This document shows positions 22,216 through 32,836 of a stretch of 64,000 bases of DNA, piece after piece (position 1 is the first letter of the stretch; every line of letters starts with the position of its first letter). The notes under the pieces are model-generated. The model did no database searches, was not told the origin of the DNA, and saw only the letters and a list, made by a program, of their open reading frames with translations. Both the position numbers and the translations under genes were made by a program. Location: contig NC_066286.1 in NCBI RefSeq assembly GCF_905404315.1, positions 11,849,501 to 11,913,500 of the forward strand, in the 5' to 3' direction. Source of the DNA: Leptidea sinapis (lineage: Eukaryota; Arthropoda; Insecta; Lepidoptera; Pieridae).

Positions 22216-22542
22216 CAAGTCCTATGGAAAAAAGTTACACATTACTTGTGAAAAAAAATACACATTATTGTGGTAAATATTCGGAAAATTTAAGTCCATC
22301 AAAAGGTAATTCATAGAGAATTCATATCTGTTATTTCATAGTAGCAAAAATAGGGATTACAATTAATCAAAACTGCTTGTAAATGTAAAAAGGATAATGG
22401 TTCAGTGTTATATTATCCTTTTTTTATTATTTATAATTTACCTCTATCTATCTATCTACAATTTTCCACAGCACTTGTAGTTTCGCCCGAAAATGGTGAT
22501 TAACTGTTTTTTACTTATTTTTACTTATTTTTTAACTTATTG
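22216..22542. other. Gap between head-to-head LINEs
   Basis: About 330 bp of AT-rich DNA between the 5' sides of LINE-C and LINE-D, with a TATC run at 22446. No promoter could be supported. Confidence 0.4.
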
Positions 22543-24257
22543 AATACTTGGAAGTAAATAATATTCTGCCAGAATTTCAATCGGGATTTCGCAAAAATAG
22601 AGGCATAAATACGGCCTTGACTGATGTTGTTGACAATGTTTTGATGTCTCAGAACTTAGGAAAAGCTACGATTTTAGTTTTACTTGACTATTCACGGGCT
22701 TATGATACTTTGAATGTCCAACTTCTGTTAGCCAAACTCGCATACTATGGATTCAGTGACACGGTCGTGTAGTGGTTCATCAGCTACCTAGGAAAACGGA
22801 TTCAAGCTGTTGCAGTTGTACAGGAGGACGGAACCACGACTTTTTCTCAGTTTTGTTCTCTTTCCAGAGGTATACCGCAAGGTTCAATTTTAGGTCCACT
22901 GCTATATATTCTGTACAGTGCGGATGTAGTACAGAACATACAATACTGCCGCTACCATATGTATGCTGATGACCTTCAATTATACATTTCGTTCCATCCC
23001 GATCACGCACACTTGGCTATAGAGCAATTAAACAACGATCTTAATAATATAGCAGAATGGTCAGAAATAAATGCATTGGTACTGAACCCTGAGAAAACGA
23101 AATACATGCTACTGGGGACGCCTTCTCAATAAAAAAAAACTGAGCGCCTAAATCTCCATATTAAAATTGGAAATAAAAGTATAGAACGTGTTTCTGAGGC
23201 TCGTAATCTAGGCATCATTTTTGACGAGAGTTTGAGGTTCGAAAAATATGTGAATAAAACTATAGCTAACTGTTATTATCGACTTAAAACACTTTATCGT
23301 ATAAGAAATTACATTAGTACTCAGTTACGTCTTAGATTATGCGAATCACTTATTTTGTCAAAACTGAATTTCGGAGACGTGGTGTATGGGGATCGATTAC
23401 TGGCTCGCTCTAGGAAGGCAATACAACGTGTACAAAACGCGTGTGCACGCTACTGCTGGGACATACCTGCCCGATCCCATATAACTCCGTTTTTGAACGA
23501 TGCCGGAGTTCTTAAAATGAGTTGCCGCAGGAAAGTTCATTTTGCAGTTATGCTTTTCGGTATAATAAAATCCAAAACACCATACTACCTCTACAGTAAA
23601 TTGTCTTGGCTAGGGGATCTCAACGCCACTTATTTAACAAGAGCCTCGCAATATGGACTGGCTGTCTTAAAACACCATAGTGCTGCATTAAGAGGAAGTT
23701 TTCGCTACAATGAAACCAAATGCTGGAATAATCTTCCACCTCCTCTTCGTGAATTACGAACCGTCGAAAATTTTCGCCGGAAATGTAAGTCACGATTCTT
23801 GGAACGACAAAAACAAGATCAGCTTTGGGAGCATTGGTGGTGAAAATATAGGTGTTCTCCAGTATTATAGATATATGTTTGTTGATATAGGTTTCTTTTA
23901 ATACTAGTATTAGTATTAATTTATTTTAAAACATCTAAATATTTTATTATCGACTATTTTGTATTGAATTTTATGTATATATTATTATTAGGAATTATTT
24001 ACTATATATCGAGCGCACTGTATCTTCAAAGTTAAATGGGCACCGCTGAAAATCAGTGCTGTATCATAGCCACGGCCGTGTCACACATAATCCTGAGTCG
24101 GTGACCCATTTCCTGCACTGCACAGGAACTCTCCAATATTAAATCTATTACTATTTAAATACGTTGTTTTTTGGTTTTCTGGTAATCTTTTTATATTAAG
24201 TGTATCCTGTGAGTGTTTTGTGACATAAATGTTTTTCTTTCTTTCTTTCTTTTACCC
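22543..24257 (+). mobile_element. LINE-D retrotransposon, 5'-truncated
   Basis: Coding region 22548-23843, then a 3' UTR with ATCGAGCGCACTGTATC, CACGGCCGTGTCACACATA and a TTTC repeat tail at 24236-24252. The microsatellite-like tail in place of poly(A) and the motif spelling separate it from the other families. Nothing of the endonuclease is present. Confidence 0.8.
22548..23843 (+). pseudogene. LINE-D reverse transcriptase, broken
   Basis: Motifs in order: ILPEFQSGFRKNRG, ATILVLLDYSRAYDTLN (motif A), SRGIPQGSILGPLLYILY (motif B), YHMYADDLQLYISF (motif C with YADD), LNPEKTKYMLLGTP and NLGIIFDESLRF, then a C-terminal domain with RSRKAIQRVQNACARY and KCWNNLPPPLREL, ending in HWW at 23843. Premature stops fall after DTVV (about 22770) and after GTPSQ (about 23130). 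The 23232-23843 part is otherwise open and well kept. Confidence 0.85.
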
Positions 24258-24431
24258 TAAACCCCCCACTTCCACCTCCCTACCTTAAATCGCCCGTAAC
24301 CTATTTTTTCTTTCATTTTTGTTATATTGTCTTCCTTTTCCAATGGGTTTCATCCTACTATTTTTTTTTCACTTTTTATCATTTTCAAAGGCTTCAAGCA
24401 CTGGTTTATAAGTGCAAATGCTCCATTATAT

Positions 24432-24965
24432 TGTAAAGATAGACGTGTGATGAATTTAAACGTGCAACAGCATTCACCAAAGATGACACTCGCAGAGATA
24501 GTCCAAGAATGGTAGTGACCGAAGAAATTGTTAAAAAAGATGTCAATATTGTTCCCTTGTCATGATGCAGTAGGCTTTTATAGGCGAATAAACAAAGTTA
24601 CCACTCGCTGAGTTTTTATCGACGATGAGACTGAACACTTCTGAACTTTTACAACATGATCCTAAACATATGTTAGCATGATTTATAAACATGGATAAGA
24701 AGTTGCTTAACCATAACGATCTAGAAACAAAACATAAATGTATGACCTGGAAGAGACCAACAGCTCCAACCTCTATGATCTTTAAAGCGAGTGGTTCAGT
24801 TGAAAATATCATGGGATGTTTTTCTAGGATAGTTAGGAGTTGGACATGATTGAATATCTGGACCATGGAGCTGATACTACTGGCTCTTTTATATACAGAA
24901 CGTATACAAAACAGAAGTTGAAAAGCCAATATAAGAAATGTTCCTTACGGACTGTATGGTAATAA
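24432..24965 (+). pseudogene. Mariner transposase relic
   Basis: Plus-strand frames give FKRATAFTKDDTRRDSPRM and VVTEEIVKKDV, which fits the mariner linker region, then, after a deletion, FINMDKKLLNHNDLETKHK and MTWKRPTAPTSMIFKASGS. Mariners have a catalytic D in the block FITMDE...HHY.PE.K; here it reads INMDKKLLNHND. Then GCFSRIVRSWT stands where WD..G is expected, so the second catalytic D region is degraded. Terminal repeats were not found. An antisense frame at 24543-24929 is only its shadow. Confidence 0.65.
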
Positions 24966-24989
24966 ATTAAAATGTAAATATAATAGTAG

Positions 24990-25215
24990 TGTGAGGCTTC
25001 TCTTCGGCGCCTCTTCTGCTGTGAAACTGTCATGTGCAAGCATTATTGTTTAATTACGTGAGGAACGCCGTAGCTAGGTATAATTATTAGACTAATGAAT
25101 CTTAACATGAAATGTCTGTTGACAGTGATCAGCGCAACTGCAATGCCACTCAGAATTTTGAGTGTTTCATGAATTCTGCGACACTGCATTATAATAGGCA
25201 GGGAATTTCTACGTA
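24990..25215 (+). repeat. SINE-A copy, diverged
   Basis: GTGTGAGGCTTCTCTTCGGC, GAACGCCGTAGCTAGGTA, AGCGCAACTGCAATGCCACT and GACACTGCATTATAATAGGC follow SINE-A order. The 5' 20 bases and the A-tail are missing. Confidence 0.65.
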
Positions 25216-25384
25216 AATGTCTTACTCAGCTCATTTCTTTAATTCTTATTTAAAATAAAACAGTCAATGTTGACGATATAAACAGTATTGAATTTTTGAG
25301 TGTTTCGAAAAGTCCTAATTAATTAAAACTAATTTAAGAATATATAACTTATTCAAACAGAATAAATCCTATAACCGTATCTAC

Positions 25385-26220
25385 AATACCCTATTTCTTA
25401 TTCTTCTTCTTTGTGAAACTCTTGGCAGAGTCTCTTTTGGGGCAGATTTGATTCGCCCCATGAGCATTCGCCACTTTTCCCTGCTGGCTGACAGCCTGGT
25501 ACACTCTTTCAATGGACCGCGCACAGCAGACTTCATTTGGTCGGTCCATCGCATGGGCGACCCTCCTCGCCCTCTGGTGCCCTCCACTTTGCCCTGCACG
25601 ACAAGGCGTTCAAGTCAGAAGAAATTAAGTATGTGACTTTGTACTAGCACCGAAAGGCGTTGTTTTATGGCAAGTTCTTGGAGAATGGAGACTTTGGTGC
25701 GAAATTCGGTCCATGAAACTCCCAGCATTCTCCTCCCGTACCACATTTCCAACCACCAATTTACTTTTTCTTGACTTGTTGCAAAGTCCACGTCTCTGCC
25801 ATATACACCATAATTACATTTAATAAGTATATACCATAAGTACCAATAATACTGGCAGCATTTCCAATGGACCGCGCACAGCAGACTTCATTTGGTCAGT
25901 CCATCGCATGGGCGACCCTCCTCGCCCTCTGGTGCCCTCCACTTTGCCCTGCACGACAAGGCGTTCAAGTCAGAAGAAATTAAGTATGCGACTTTGTACT
26001 AGCACCGAAAGGCGTTGTTTTATGGCAAGTTCATGGAGAATGGAGACTTTGGTGCGAAACTCGGTCCATGAAACTCCCAGCATTCTCCTCCCGTACCACA
26101 TTTCCAACCACCAATTTACTTTTTCTTGACTTGTTGCAAAGTCCACGTCTCTGCCATATACACCATAATTATATTAAATAAGTATATACCATAAGTACCA
26201 ATAATACTGGCAGCATTTCC
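25385..26220 (-). pseudogene. RTE-2 LINE C-terminal fragment
   Basis: Minus-strand frame reads EMWYGRRMLGVSWTEFRTKV, SILQELAIKQRLSVLVQS, then after a deletion RLVVQGKVEGTRGRGGSPM, RWTDQMKSAVRGPLKECTR and SASREKWRMLMGRI, ending RRRIRNRVL. This is the C-terminal tail of an RTE-like endonuclease/reverse transcriptase that I recognise from Lepidoptera; the HVSRRD-type piece expected after ILNFF is missing and an in-frame stop sits there. Part of it is present twice because of a tandem duplication. The 3' end also occurs at 52738-52855. Confidence 0.7.
25511..26220. repeat. Two tandem copies of a 355-bp unit
   Basis: AATGGACCGCGCACAGCAGA starts at 25511 and again at 25866; GGCAGCATTTCC closes each unit at 25865 and 26220. 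Only a handful of substitutions separate the copies, so the duplication is young compared with the decayed RTE-2 fragment it contains. The unit extends 5' of the RTE coding part into AT-rich DNA. Confidence 0.9.
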
Positions 26221-26432
26221 ACGGTGAGTAGCTAGGCTAATCCGTTGAACGAAATAGAAATGCCAGCACATGGGTTTTACAGTAGCTATTACATTATGAT
26301 TACCTATTAATAATTAAATTAATATAGAACAACTTTCGTTATTTAAAAAAACAGTTTTAAAGCAACCAAAAAAGATAGTAAATACAAATGAAACATTGTC
26401 TGCTCGACGCAATTTTTACAGGAATCTTAACT

Positions 26433-26632
26433 GTATACATTCCCTAAATGTATACAGAACCATCACATTAATACATCGCACAAAATATAGGGTTGTCACT
26501 CGCAAGATTAGCTCGTTGAGTTGTTCACTTTTCTCGGCATTACAGTGCTCAGAATGACTGAGTGAGCATGGATTTACTTCATTCTATTTTTAGGGAGTGC
26601 TGTATCTGACGGTTAAGTAAAATGATAATTAT
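26433..26632 (+). repeat. Dispersed repeat R1, copy 2
   Basis: AAATATAGGGTTGTCACTCG, AAGATTAGCTCG, GACTGAGTGAGCATGGATTT and GCTGTATCTGACGGTTAAG follow the order of copy 1 at 11296. A LINE-A fragment begins 25 bp downstream. Confidence 0.65.
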
Positions 26633-26659
26633 CTTGGTGGAATTGTTTTGGACGTATGT

Positions 26660-27762
26660 ACAAAAGGCATAAAAGGGCACAAAAGGCATTTATTTTCTCA
26701 AAATTGATTCCTATAGAATTCTTTATGATGTCATTTCTTATACTACTAGATACTACTACTACCGCTTCGGAAACAAATGGTGCTCTGAGAGAGAAGAAGC
26801 GGCGCAAGAAACTCTCCCAGCATCCTTTTTTTGCGCTCTTTTCAATAAAAATATACAATATTTTACAGTCATTTCTATCGCTATAAAATAATCACAATCT
26901 AGTCCCAGGCTGTCCGATACTTTAGATATTCAGCAGTGGACTAATAGGATTTACGACAGAGCCATTTTTTTATAAAACATTTAAATTTATCTATAGATAA
27001 TGCCTGAACAGTGGCTGAAGAAGTAGTGTATACATTTACCCTAAAAGCTATTATGTATTTTATGAAGCCTACTAGAATTAGTTACAAGCAATCCCTTATT
27101 TCTAGTGTTATAATAATGAAAATCACTATTAAGAGCAAAAAGGTGACGATTTTTGTGAACATATATTAAATTTTCATAAATGTACTGACAATGAACAGTC
27201 ATAATATTTATTTCTTTAAATTTTTCTTTGAGAGCCTGTCTATAACCAAGCTGCTATATAGCACGAACAGCTCTCTTTTGCAGTGCAAACACTATATCAA
27301 TGTCAGCAGCATGACCCCATAGTAATATACCGTACGTCATGATGCTGTGAAAATAACTAAAGTACACTAATCTAGCGGTCGCAACATTGTGTACTCTCTA
27401 ATCTTTCTAACTGCATATGCCGCAGAGCTGAGTCTATCTGCTAGATGGGTAATATGTGGACCCCACTGAAGCTTTTTATCTAACGTGATACCCAAGAAGA
27501 CCGTAGTGTCCACAAGTTCCAATCTCTGGTCATTTATAAGTACGTTGGTTTGTACCTCCGCTGTGTTTGGGGTAATGAACCGTAAACACTTTGTTTTTTT
27601 ACTGTTTAAGTGCAGATTATTCGTCTCAAACCAACGCACTATCTTTGAGAGTGCATTGCTTACCTCGTCATCAATATCCGCACGTCGCTTCACTTTAAAA
27701 ATAAGTGAAGTATCATCAGAAAACAATACAATCTATGGCTATCATCTACCACAACCTACAGC
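26660..27762 (-). mobile_element. LINE-A fragment, RT to 3' end
   Basis: 5'-truncated LINE-A. The 3' end at 26660 shows the GGCATAAAA-type tail; the coding part gives LFSDDTSLIFKVKRRADI (motif C reads FSDD where other copies have FADD), then LVDTTVFLGITLDKKLQWGP and RLSSAAYAVRKIREYT before a frameshift near 27390. Downstream of it the copy at 56 kb is almost identical. Confidence 0.85.
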
Positions 27763-28044
27763 ATTATTTATTCGAAAATAATCCGTAGCTTGAATTGAAG
27801 CCCATTGAATTTTTTTTAATTAATATGAGTATGAGTCACTTTTATGATCATGTAACGTATGGTTCTAACAAATCGATTTATTTAAAGTAAATGTACCTAT
27901 TTAAGCTTTTTCGTTCACCTTAATTGTAAAAAATATTATTAATTAGTTTATTTAGAAAAACTTACTGATGGGGGTATTGACAATATTATATTTGTTATAA
28001 CAAGATATTTCTTTTTTCCCACCATCGCTATTTAGTAATTGGGT

Positions 28045-28175
28045 GTGTTAGTCAGCCCTTAATCGCCTGACGCATAGTCAACACAGATTGAGGTCTGCGG
28101 TTTATGTTTTATGTATGAGACAACCTAAGACTTGATAACATAATATTGAAAAGTTTTACTTGCGTGTTCTGAAGA
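28045..28175 (+). repeat. Dispersed repeat R2, copy 2
   Basis: GTCAGCCCTTAATCGCCTGA, GCATAGTCAACACAGATTG, TTTATGTTTTATGTATGAGA and CTTGATAACATAATATTGAA match copy 1 at 12452 in order. Confidence 0.55.
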
Positions 28176-28419
28176 CTGTGCAAATGTATTGATTAAATAT
28201 ATTTATTTAGTGGATTTGAAATAAAATACTTTATTGCAAATGAAATCTGTTTCGAGTACAATTTAATTCACTACATGGATTATTAATAATCACAATATAA
28301 ATATTAAAAGTATAACATGAATTAAATTGGAAATGTCTGAATTATTGCAAAAAACAAATAAAATAAACTCAAATACAATAGGGGAAAGTGATCACCTAAT
28401 AAGTAAGTCATGCAAATTT

Positions 28420-29120
28420 ATTGACAATCCAGTACCTACTTTGTAAACGCCTCAATCACTTGGCGTTGCTTTAACACGTCTCCCCATTGGATGTCGGGAC
28501 CACATTTATCATGGGGACTGTTCTGAAGAGTTGGTTGACCTGATCACCGCCGGCCACTTCCGACCTCACACCATAACGAACTTAAATATCCTTCTCACTA
28601 TCTGGATGTGTGGTATTCCACTACATAAAAGGCATTTATTTTCTCAAAATTGCTTACTTTAGAATTTCTTCCTTTTTCATGTCATTTCTAGTATACTAGA
28701 CACTAGTCACTACTACTACTTCTGAAACAAATGTCACTCTGAGAGAGAAGAAGCGCTGCAAGATACTCTCCAGCATTTTTTTGCGCTCTTTTTAATGAAA
28801 TATACAATATTATACTGCTATTGCTATTGCTATAAAATAATCATAATCTAGTCCCGGGCTGTCGGATCACTTAGATATTCAGCTGTGAAGTAGAAGGATT
28901 TACGACGCAGCGATTTTTTAATAAAACATTTAAATTTATTTATAGATAATGCCTGAATAGTGGCTGGGACTTTATTATAATAATGTATACCCTTATCTTA
29001 TTGTAACTACTATGTATCTTCAGAGCTGTTTTTCCTTGCGCGGTGTTTCCATGACAATGCGACAGTGGATAGAATCCATAATGATTACTTAACATCAGAT
29101 ATAACCCGTACACTCATAGT
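28420..29120 (+). mobile_element. LINE-B relic split by a LINE-A insertion
   Basis: The left part (28420-28624) codes for CLNHLALL-like and FIMGTVLKSWLT-like text matching the LINE-B region RLDHLALRRD...YHGECSEELFNL, up to HYLDVWYSTT. The right part (29021-29120) resumes with AGAGCTGTTTTTCCTTGCGC and TGATTACTTAACATCAGA. About 45 bases of LINE-B are missing at the join, where LINE-A lies. Confidence 0.7.
28625..29020 (-). mobile_element. LINE-A 3' fragment nested in LINE-B
   Basis: Minus-strand LINE-A 3' UTR and last codons: the AAGGCATTTATTTTCTCAAA block at 28629, GAGAGAGAAGAAGC, TAATCATAATCTAGTCCCGG, and the codons for the C-terminal AKVP region near 28965. Its insertion is younger than the LINE-B relic around it. 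Confidence 0.75.
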
Positions 29121-29341
29121 TAATAGGCCTTTCTTTACCCTTTTGTCAAAATAATTACGGGAACACAACTAATTCTCACTGCACTGAACCACATCGTTAC
29201 TATAAAATATTCATACACCTTTCAAAGTTGCACTTAACAAATTACCCTAGATTTCAACAAACGTGGACATTTTGATTATGTTAGTAAGATCTTAAATGAA
29301 TCCTGTCGTTAGAGATAGAAAACTTTAATAAAAATATTTAA

Positions 29342-29580
29342 TACTAGCTGATGCCCGCGACTTAATCCCCGTCGATAAAGGATTTTTAAAAATAATAAAC
29401 AAGTTTAGAATTGAAGATTATATTATGTCCTATTCCAGTTCCGGTTCCCGTTTTCGCTCCCGTTCCCAACATATTAACATGGCGTTTGCTTTATGTTGTG
29501 AAGTTTACAAGTGCGGGACTCGAACCCGCGACCTCTCGCATTCCATGCGAGCGCCCTTTCACTGAGCCAACTGTTTAAGT
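29342..29580 (-). repeat. Composite SINE with tRNA-like head
   Basis: On the plus strand it starts ACTAGCTGATGCCCGCGACT, a motif common at ends of lepidopteran SINE/RTE repeats, and finishes in a tRNA-like sequence read on the minus strand (29505-29576). This fits a tRNA-derived SINE whose head is at 29576 and whose tail lies toward 29342. Boundaries are approximate because only one copy is visible. Confidence 0.5.
29505..29576 (-). other. tRNA-like sequence, not a functional tRNA
   Basis: Minus-strand box A TGGCTCAGTGA and box B GGTTCGAGTCC are both near perfect. A T arm (GCGGG TTCGAGT CCCGC), an anticodon arm (CTCGC ATGGAAT GCGAG, anticodon GGA) and a D stem GCTC/GGGC all fold. The acceptor stem AAACAGT against ACTTGTA pairs at only four of seven positions, and GGA would be a serine anticodon although the long variable arm of tRNA-Ser is absent. 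I call it a SINE head or tRNA pseudogene. Confidence 0.65.
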
Positions 29581-29734
29581 GACGTCACGTTCATAATAAT
29601 ATTAGTATGAACCTTGCGTCACTAAAACGGTTGTCGTTACTTTATTATTGTAAAATATGAGGCGTAAAAGTTTTCTAGCCGCAGGAGACGAGAGTTATTT
29701 TCTATATTTATATTTCTATATTAAAAGTAAGGGT

Positions 29735-29971
29735 TACAAATGAATTCAATTCATCTTCATTAAAGATAAGAAAAAAACATTTAAAAGTCCAACGTTCCAA
29801 CGAACGACGTTTAGTCAACAAACTACTTCCTCTGTAGTATTATTTAATAAACATGCCTCTATTGGGCAAAATTGTAAAATAATCGACATACAAGCCTCTA
29901 TTGGGGAATGTATTAGTACTAATGTACAAAAATATAACAATGAAGATTTTTCTTCAATTAATTTAAATTAA
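29735..29971 (+). pseudogene. LINE-A ORF1 C-terminal end
   Basis: The frame before ORF2 is open from about 29735 and reads FKSPTFQRTTFSQQTTSSVV, LFNKHASIGQNCKIIDIQAS and NNEDFSSINLN before TAA at 29969-29971. Such low-complexity S/T/N-rich sequence fits the tail of a LINE gag-like ORF1. No zinc knuckle is present in this piece, so the assignment rests on position just before ORF2. Confidence 0.45.
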
Positions 29972-29976
29972 GTTAT

Positions 29977-31332
29977 TTGACAAGGGAGGACAACTCTTGC
30001 AATATCATACAAAATAGGCAACATTCGCCAAATATAAATGTTACTGCTATAGATAATCATAAAATAAAGCTCATAAATATTGTTCACCAGAATATACAAG
30101 GTATCTCAAGTAAGGAATTAGAAATTGAACTGTTTTTGAGCTGCTGTAATATAGATATATTATGTATTACAGAACATTGGCGTAAGAGTCATCAGCTCCA
30201 GTTTAGTTTTAGAGAACATAAAGTAGTCAGTTCGTTTTGTAGAAGTAGGGCAATACATGGAGGTTCCCTAATTATTATTAATAATAGATTAAAATGTAAA
30301 AATAGAAGAGATATTGTTAATCTCTCTATAGAACAACTAATTGAGATAGCTTGTATAGAACTAGAGCAATTTATTATTGTAAGTGTATACCGCCCCCCCA
30401 CTGCATCATATGAACAATTCCAACATAGAATGGAGGAGGTACTATCAAAATTTAGAAAAACTAGCAAGTCAATTATAGTGTGTGGAGATTTTAATATAAA
30501 CTTGCTTGAACCTTCGGCCAATTGTACTAGCCTTAAAAATTTATTTCAAAGTTTTAATTTGTTCAATGTATTTTGGGAACCTACTAGAATCACTTCTACA
30601 ACAGCAACCTGTTTAGATAATATTTTTACAGATGTTACTATTACTAGTAAACTCATAATTAATAATCTTCAGTCCGAACATAGTGGGCAACTTATAAAAA
30701 TAAATACAAGATTGGACAATGTCAGACCAAAAAAGGTGACGATAATACCAGTTACGGGTAGCCGTCTTGAGAGGTTTAGAAATAATTTGGTAAATACGAT
30801 ACCATTTTTACACTGTGGCGAAACTGCAAATTTTCACTACAACTTAGTCTTCAATTCCTTCTGTGAGGAATTTGACAGGATTTTTATTCTGGTAACGGTG
30901 ACAGTAAACAACAAACATAGTTTTAATGATTGGGCAACAATGGGTATCCACAAAAATCGTAAACGCTTATATGACCTTTATTATGAGAAACATTACAATA
31001 ATAGTGAAGAATTTAAAATATATGTAAAAAAATTCTCCAAGCTCTTTAAAATAGTTTGTCATGAAGCGAAAACACGTTTCATTGCAGATAAAATTAAAAA
31101 CAGTAATAATAAAGTAAAAGCGACTTGGAGTGTAATTAACAATGAAACTGGTAGATCGTATTGCCGTAACACCTCTATCTGTTTAAATATTAATAATCGC
31201 GTTATAAATTCGGAAATAGAAATTGCAAATGAATTTGATAAACACTTCTCCGAAATCCCGATTGTCACGACCAAATACCTTAACTCTTCGCCAAAAGCAG
31301 TACAAATTACACGTACCAGTATCTTCTACTGA
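29977..31332 (+). pseudogene. LINE-A ORF2 part 1: AP-type endonuclease and linker
   Basis: Endonuclease motifs: NIVHQNIQGISSKELEIE, ILCITEHWRK (catalytic E), IIVSVYRPPTAS, SIIVCGDFNINLLEP (catalytic D and N) and CLDNIFTD. The final SDH motif reads LQSEHSGQLI: the copy on the minus strand at 62600 has SDH, so D became E here. The linker has the conserved RKRLYDLYYEKHYNN and KVKATWSVINNETGR. The frame ends early at 31332 because a short deletion at about 31296 shifts it; no ATG opens it, which is usual for a truncated ORF2 start. Identity to the 62-64 kb copy is high. Confidence 0.9.
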
Positions 31333-31377
31333 TTTGAAATTTAAGTATGTTACAGGTAGCATATAATAAAAATCTTC

Positions 31378-32836
31378 AACTTAATTAACCTAAAAAATAC
31401 AAAAGACCTATGGGGCCATTCGACTAATATTGTTAAATACATACTTGACATAATAGCACCTGAATTAGCAATAATATTTAATGAATGCATAGATGAGGGT
31501 GTGTTCCCTGACCTCATGAAATACAGCAAAGTTATACCTTTGTTTAAATCGGGCAGTTCTTTTGACCCTGCTAATTTCAGACCTATTTCAGTGCTGCCTG
31601 TTTTTAGTAAAATTTTTGAAAAACTTTTGCTTCAACAGCTACAAATGCATTTTTGTAAATTAATGAACAAAAATCAGTTTGGTTTCACTAGGGGCTTATC
31701 AACAATTAATGCGGGTACTAGACTCATTGAGCACATCTTTGACGCCTGGGAAGAGTCACAGGATGCATTGGGCATTTTTTGTGATTTGTCAAAAGCGTGG
31801 ACTGCGTCCACCATGAAACTTTACTCCTAAAACTAGACATTATGGAGTGAAAAATAGAGCCCTAAATCTGTTAAAATCATATTTAAGCGAAAGAGTTCCG
31901 ATAGTCGATGTAAATGGCAAACCGTCTTCGGGTAAACCTGTGGGAATAGGTGTTGCACAGGGTTCTATTCTCGGTCCTTTCTTGTTTCTTATATATATTA
32001 ACGATCTACCGTTTGTGGTAGATGATAGCCATGAGATTGTATTGTTTGCTGATGATACTTCACTTATTTTTAAAGTGAAGCGACGTGCGGATATTGATGA
32101 CGAGGTAAGCAATGCACTCTCAAAGATAGTGCGTTGGTTTGAGACGAATAATCTGCACTTAAACAGTAAAAATACAAAGTGTTTACGGTTCATTACACCA
32201 AACACAGCGGAGGTACAAACCAACGTACATATAAATGACCAGAGATTGGAACTTGTGGACACTACGGTCTTCTTGGGTATCACGTTAGATAAAAAGCTTC
32301 AGTGGGGTCCACATATTACCCATCTAGCAGATAGACTCAGCTCTGCGGCATATGCAGTTAGAAAGATTAGAGTGTACACGAATGTTGCGACCGCTAGATT
32401 AGTGTACTTTAGTTATTTTCACAGCATCATGACGTACGGTATATTACTATGGGGTCATGCTGCTGACATTGATATAGTGTTTGCACTGCAAAAGAGAGCT
32501 GTTCGTGCTATATATCAGCTTGGTTATAGACAGTCTCTCAAAGAAAAATTTAAAGAAATAAATATTATGACTGTTCATTGTCAGTACATTTATGAAAATT
32601 TAATATATGTTCACAAAAATCGTCACCTTTTTGCTCTTAATAGTGATTTTCATTATTATAACACTAGAAATAAGGGATTGCTTGTAACTAATTCTAGTAG
32701 GCTTCATAAGATACATAATAGCTTTAAGGGTAAATGTATACACTTCTACAATAAAGTCCCAGCCACTGTTCAGGCATTATCTATAAATAAATTTAAATGT
32801 TTTATAAAAAAATGGCTTTGTCGTAAATCCTATTAG
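31378..32836 (+). pseudogene. LINE-A ORF2 part 2: reverse transcriptase
   Basis: Reads NLKNTKDLWGHSTNIVKYIL, PDLMKYSKVIPLFKSGSS, ANFRPISVLP, then motif A is damaged: GIFCDLSKAWTAST where other copies have LSKAFDCVHH, because of a small deletion at about 31797. Motif B reads GVAQGSILGPFLFLIYIND (P to A change in PQG); motif C LFADDTSLIF is kept. GITLDKKLQWGPHI, LLWGHAADIDIVFALQKRAV and the C-terminal FIKKWLCRKSY follow, with a stop at 32836. The next in-frame codons match a longer C-terminus in the 56-kb copy. Confidence 0.9.

Noticed and set aside
24543..24929. 128-codon minus frame
   Set aside because: Antisense to a plus-strand mariner relic that explains the sequence better.
29505..29576. 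Functional tRNA-Ser(GGA)
   Set aside because: Acceptor stem pairs poorly and the long variable arm of tRNA-Ser is absent.
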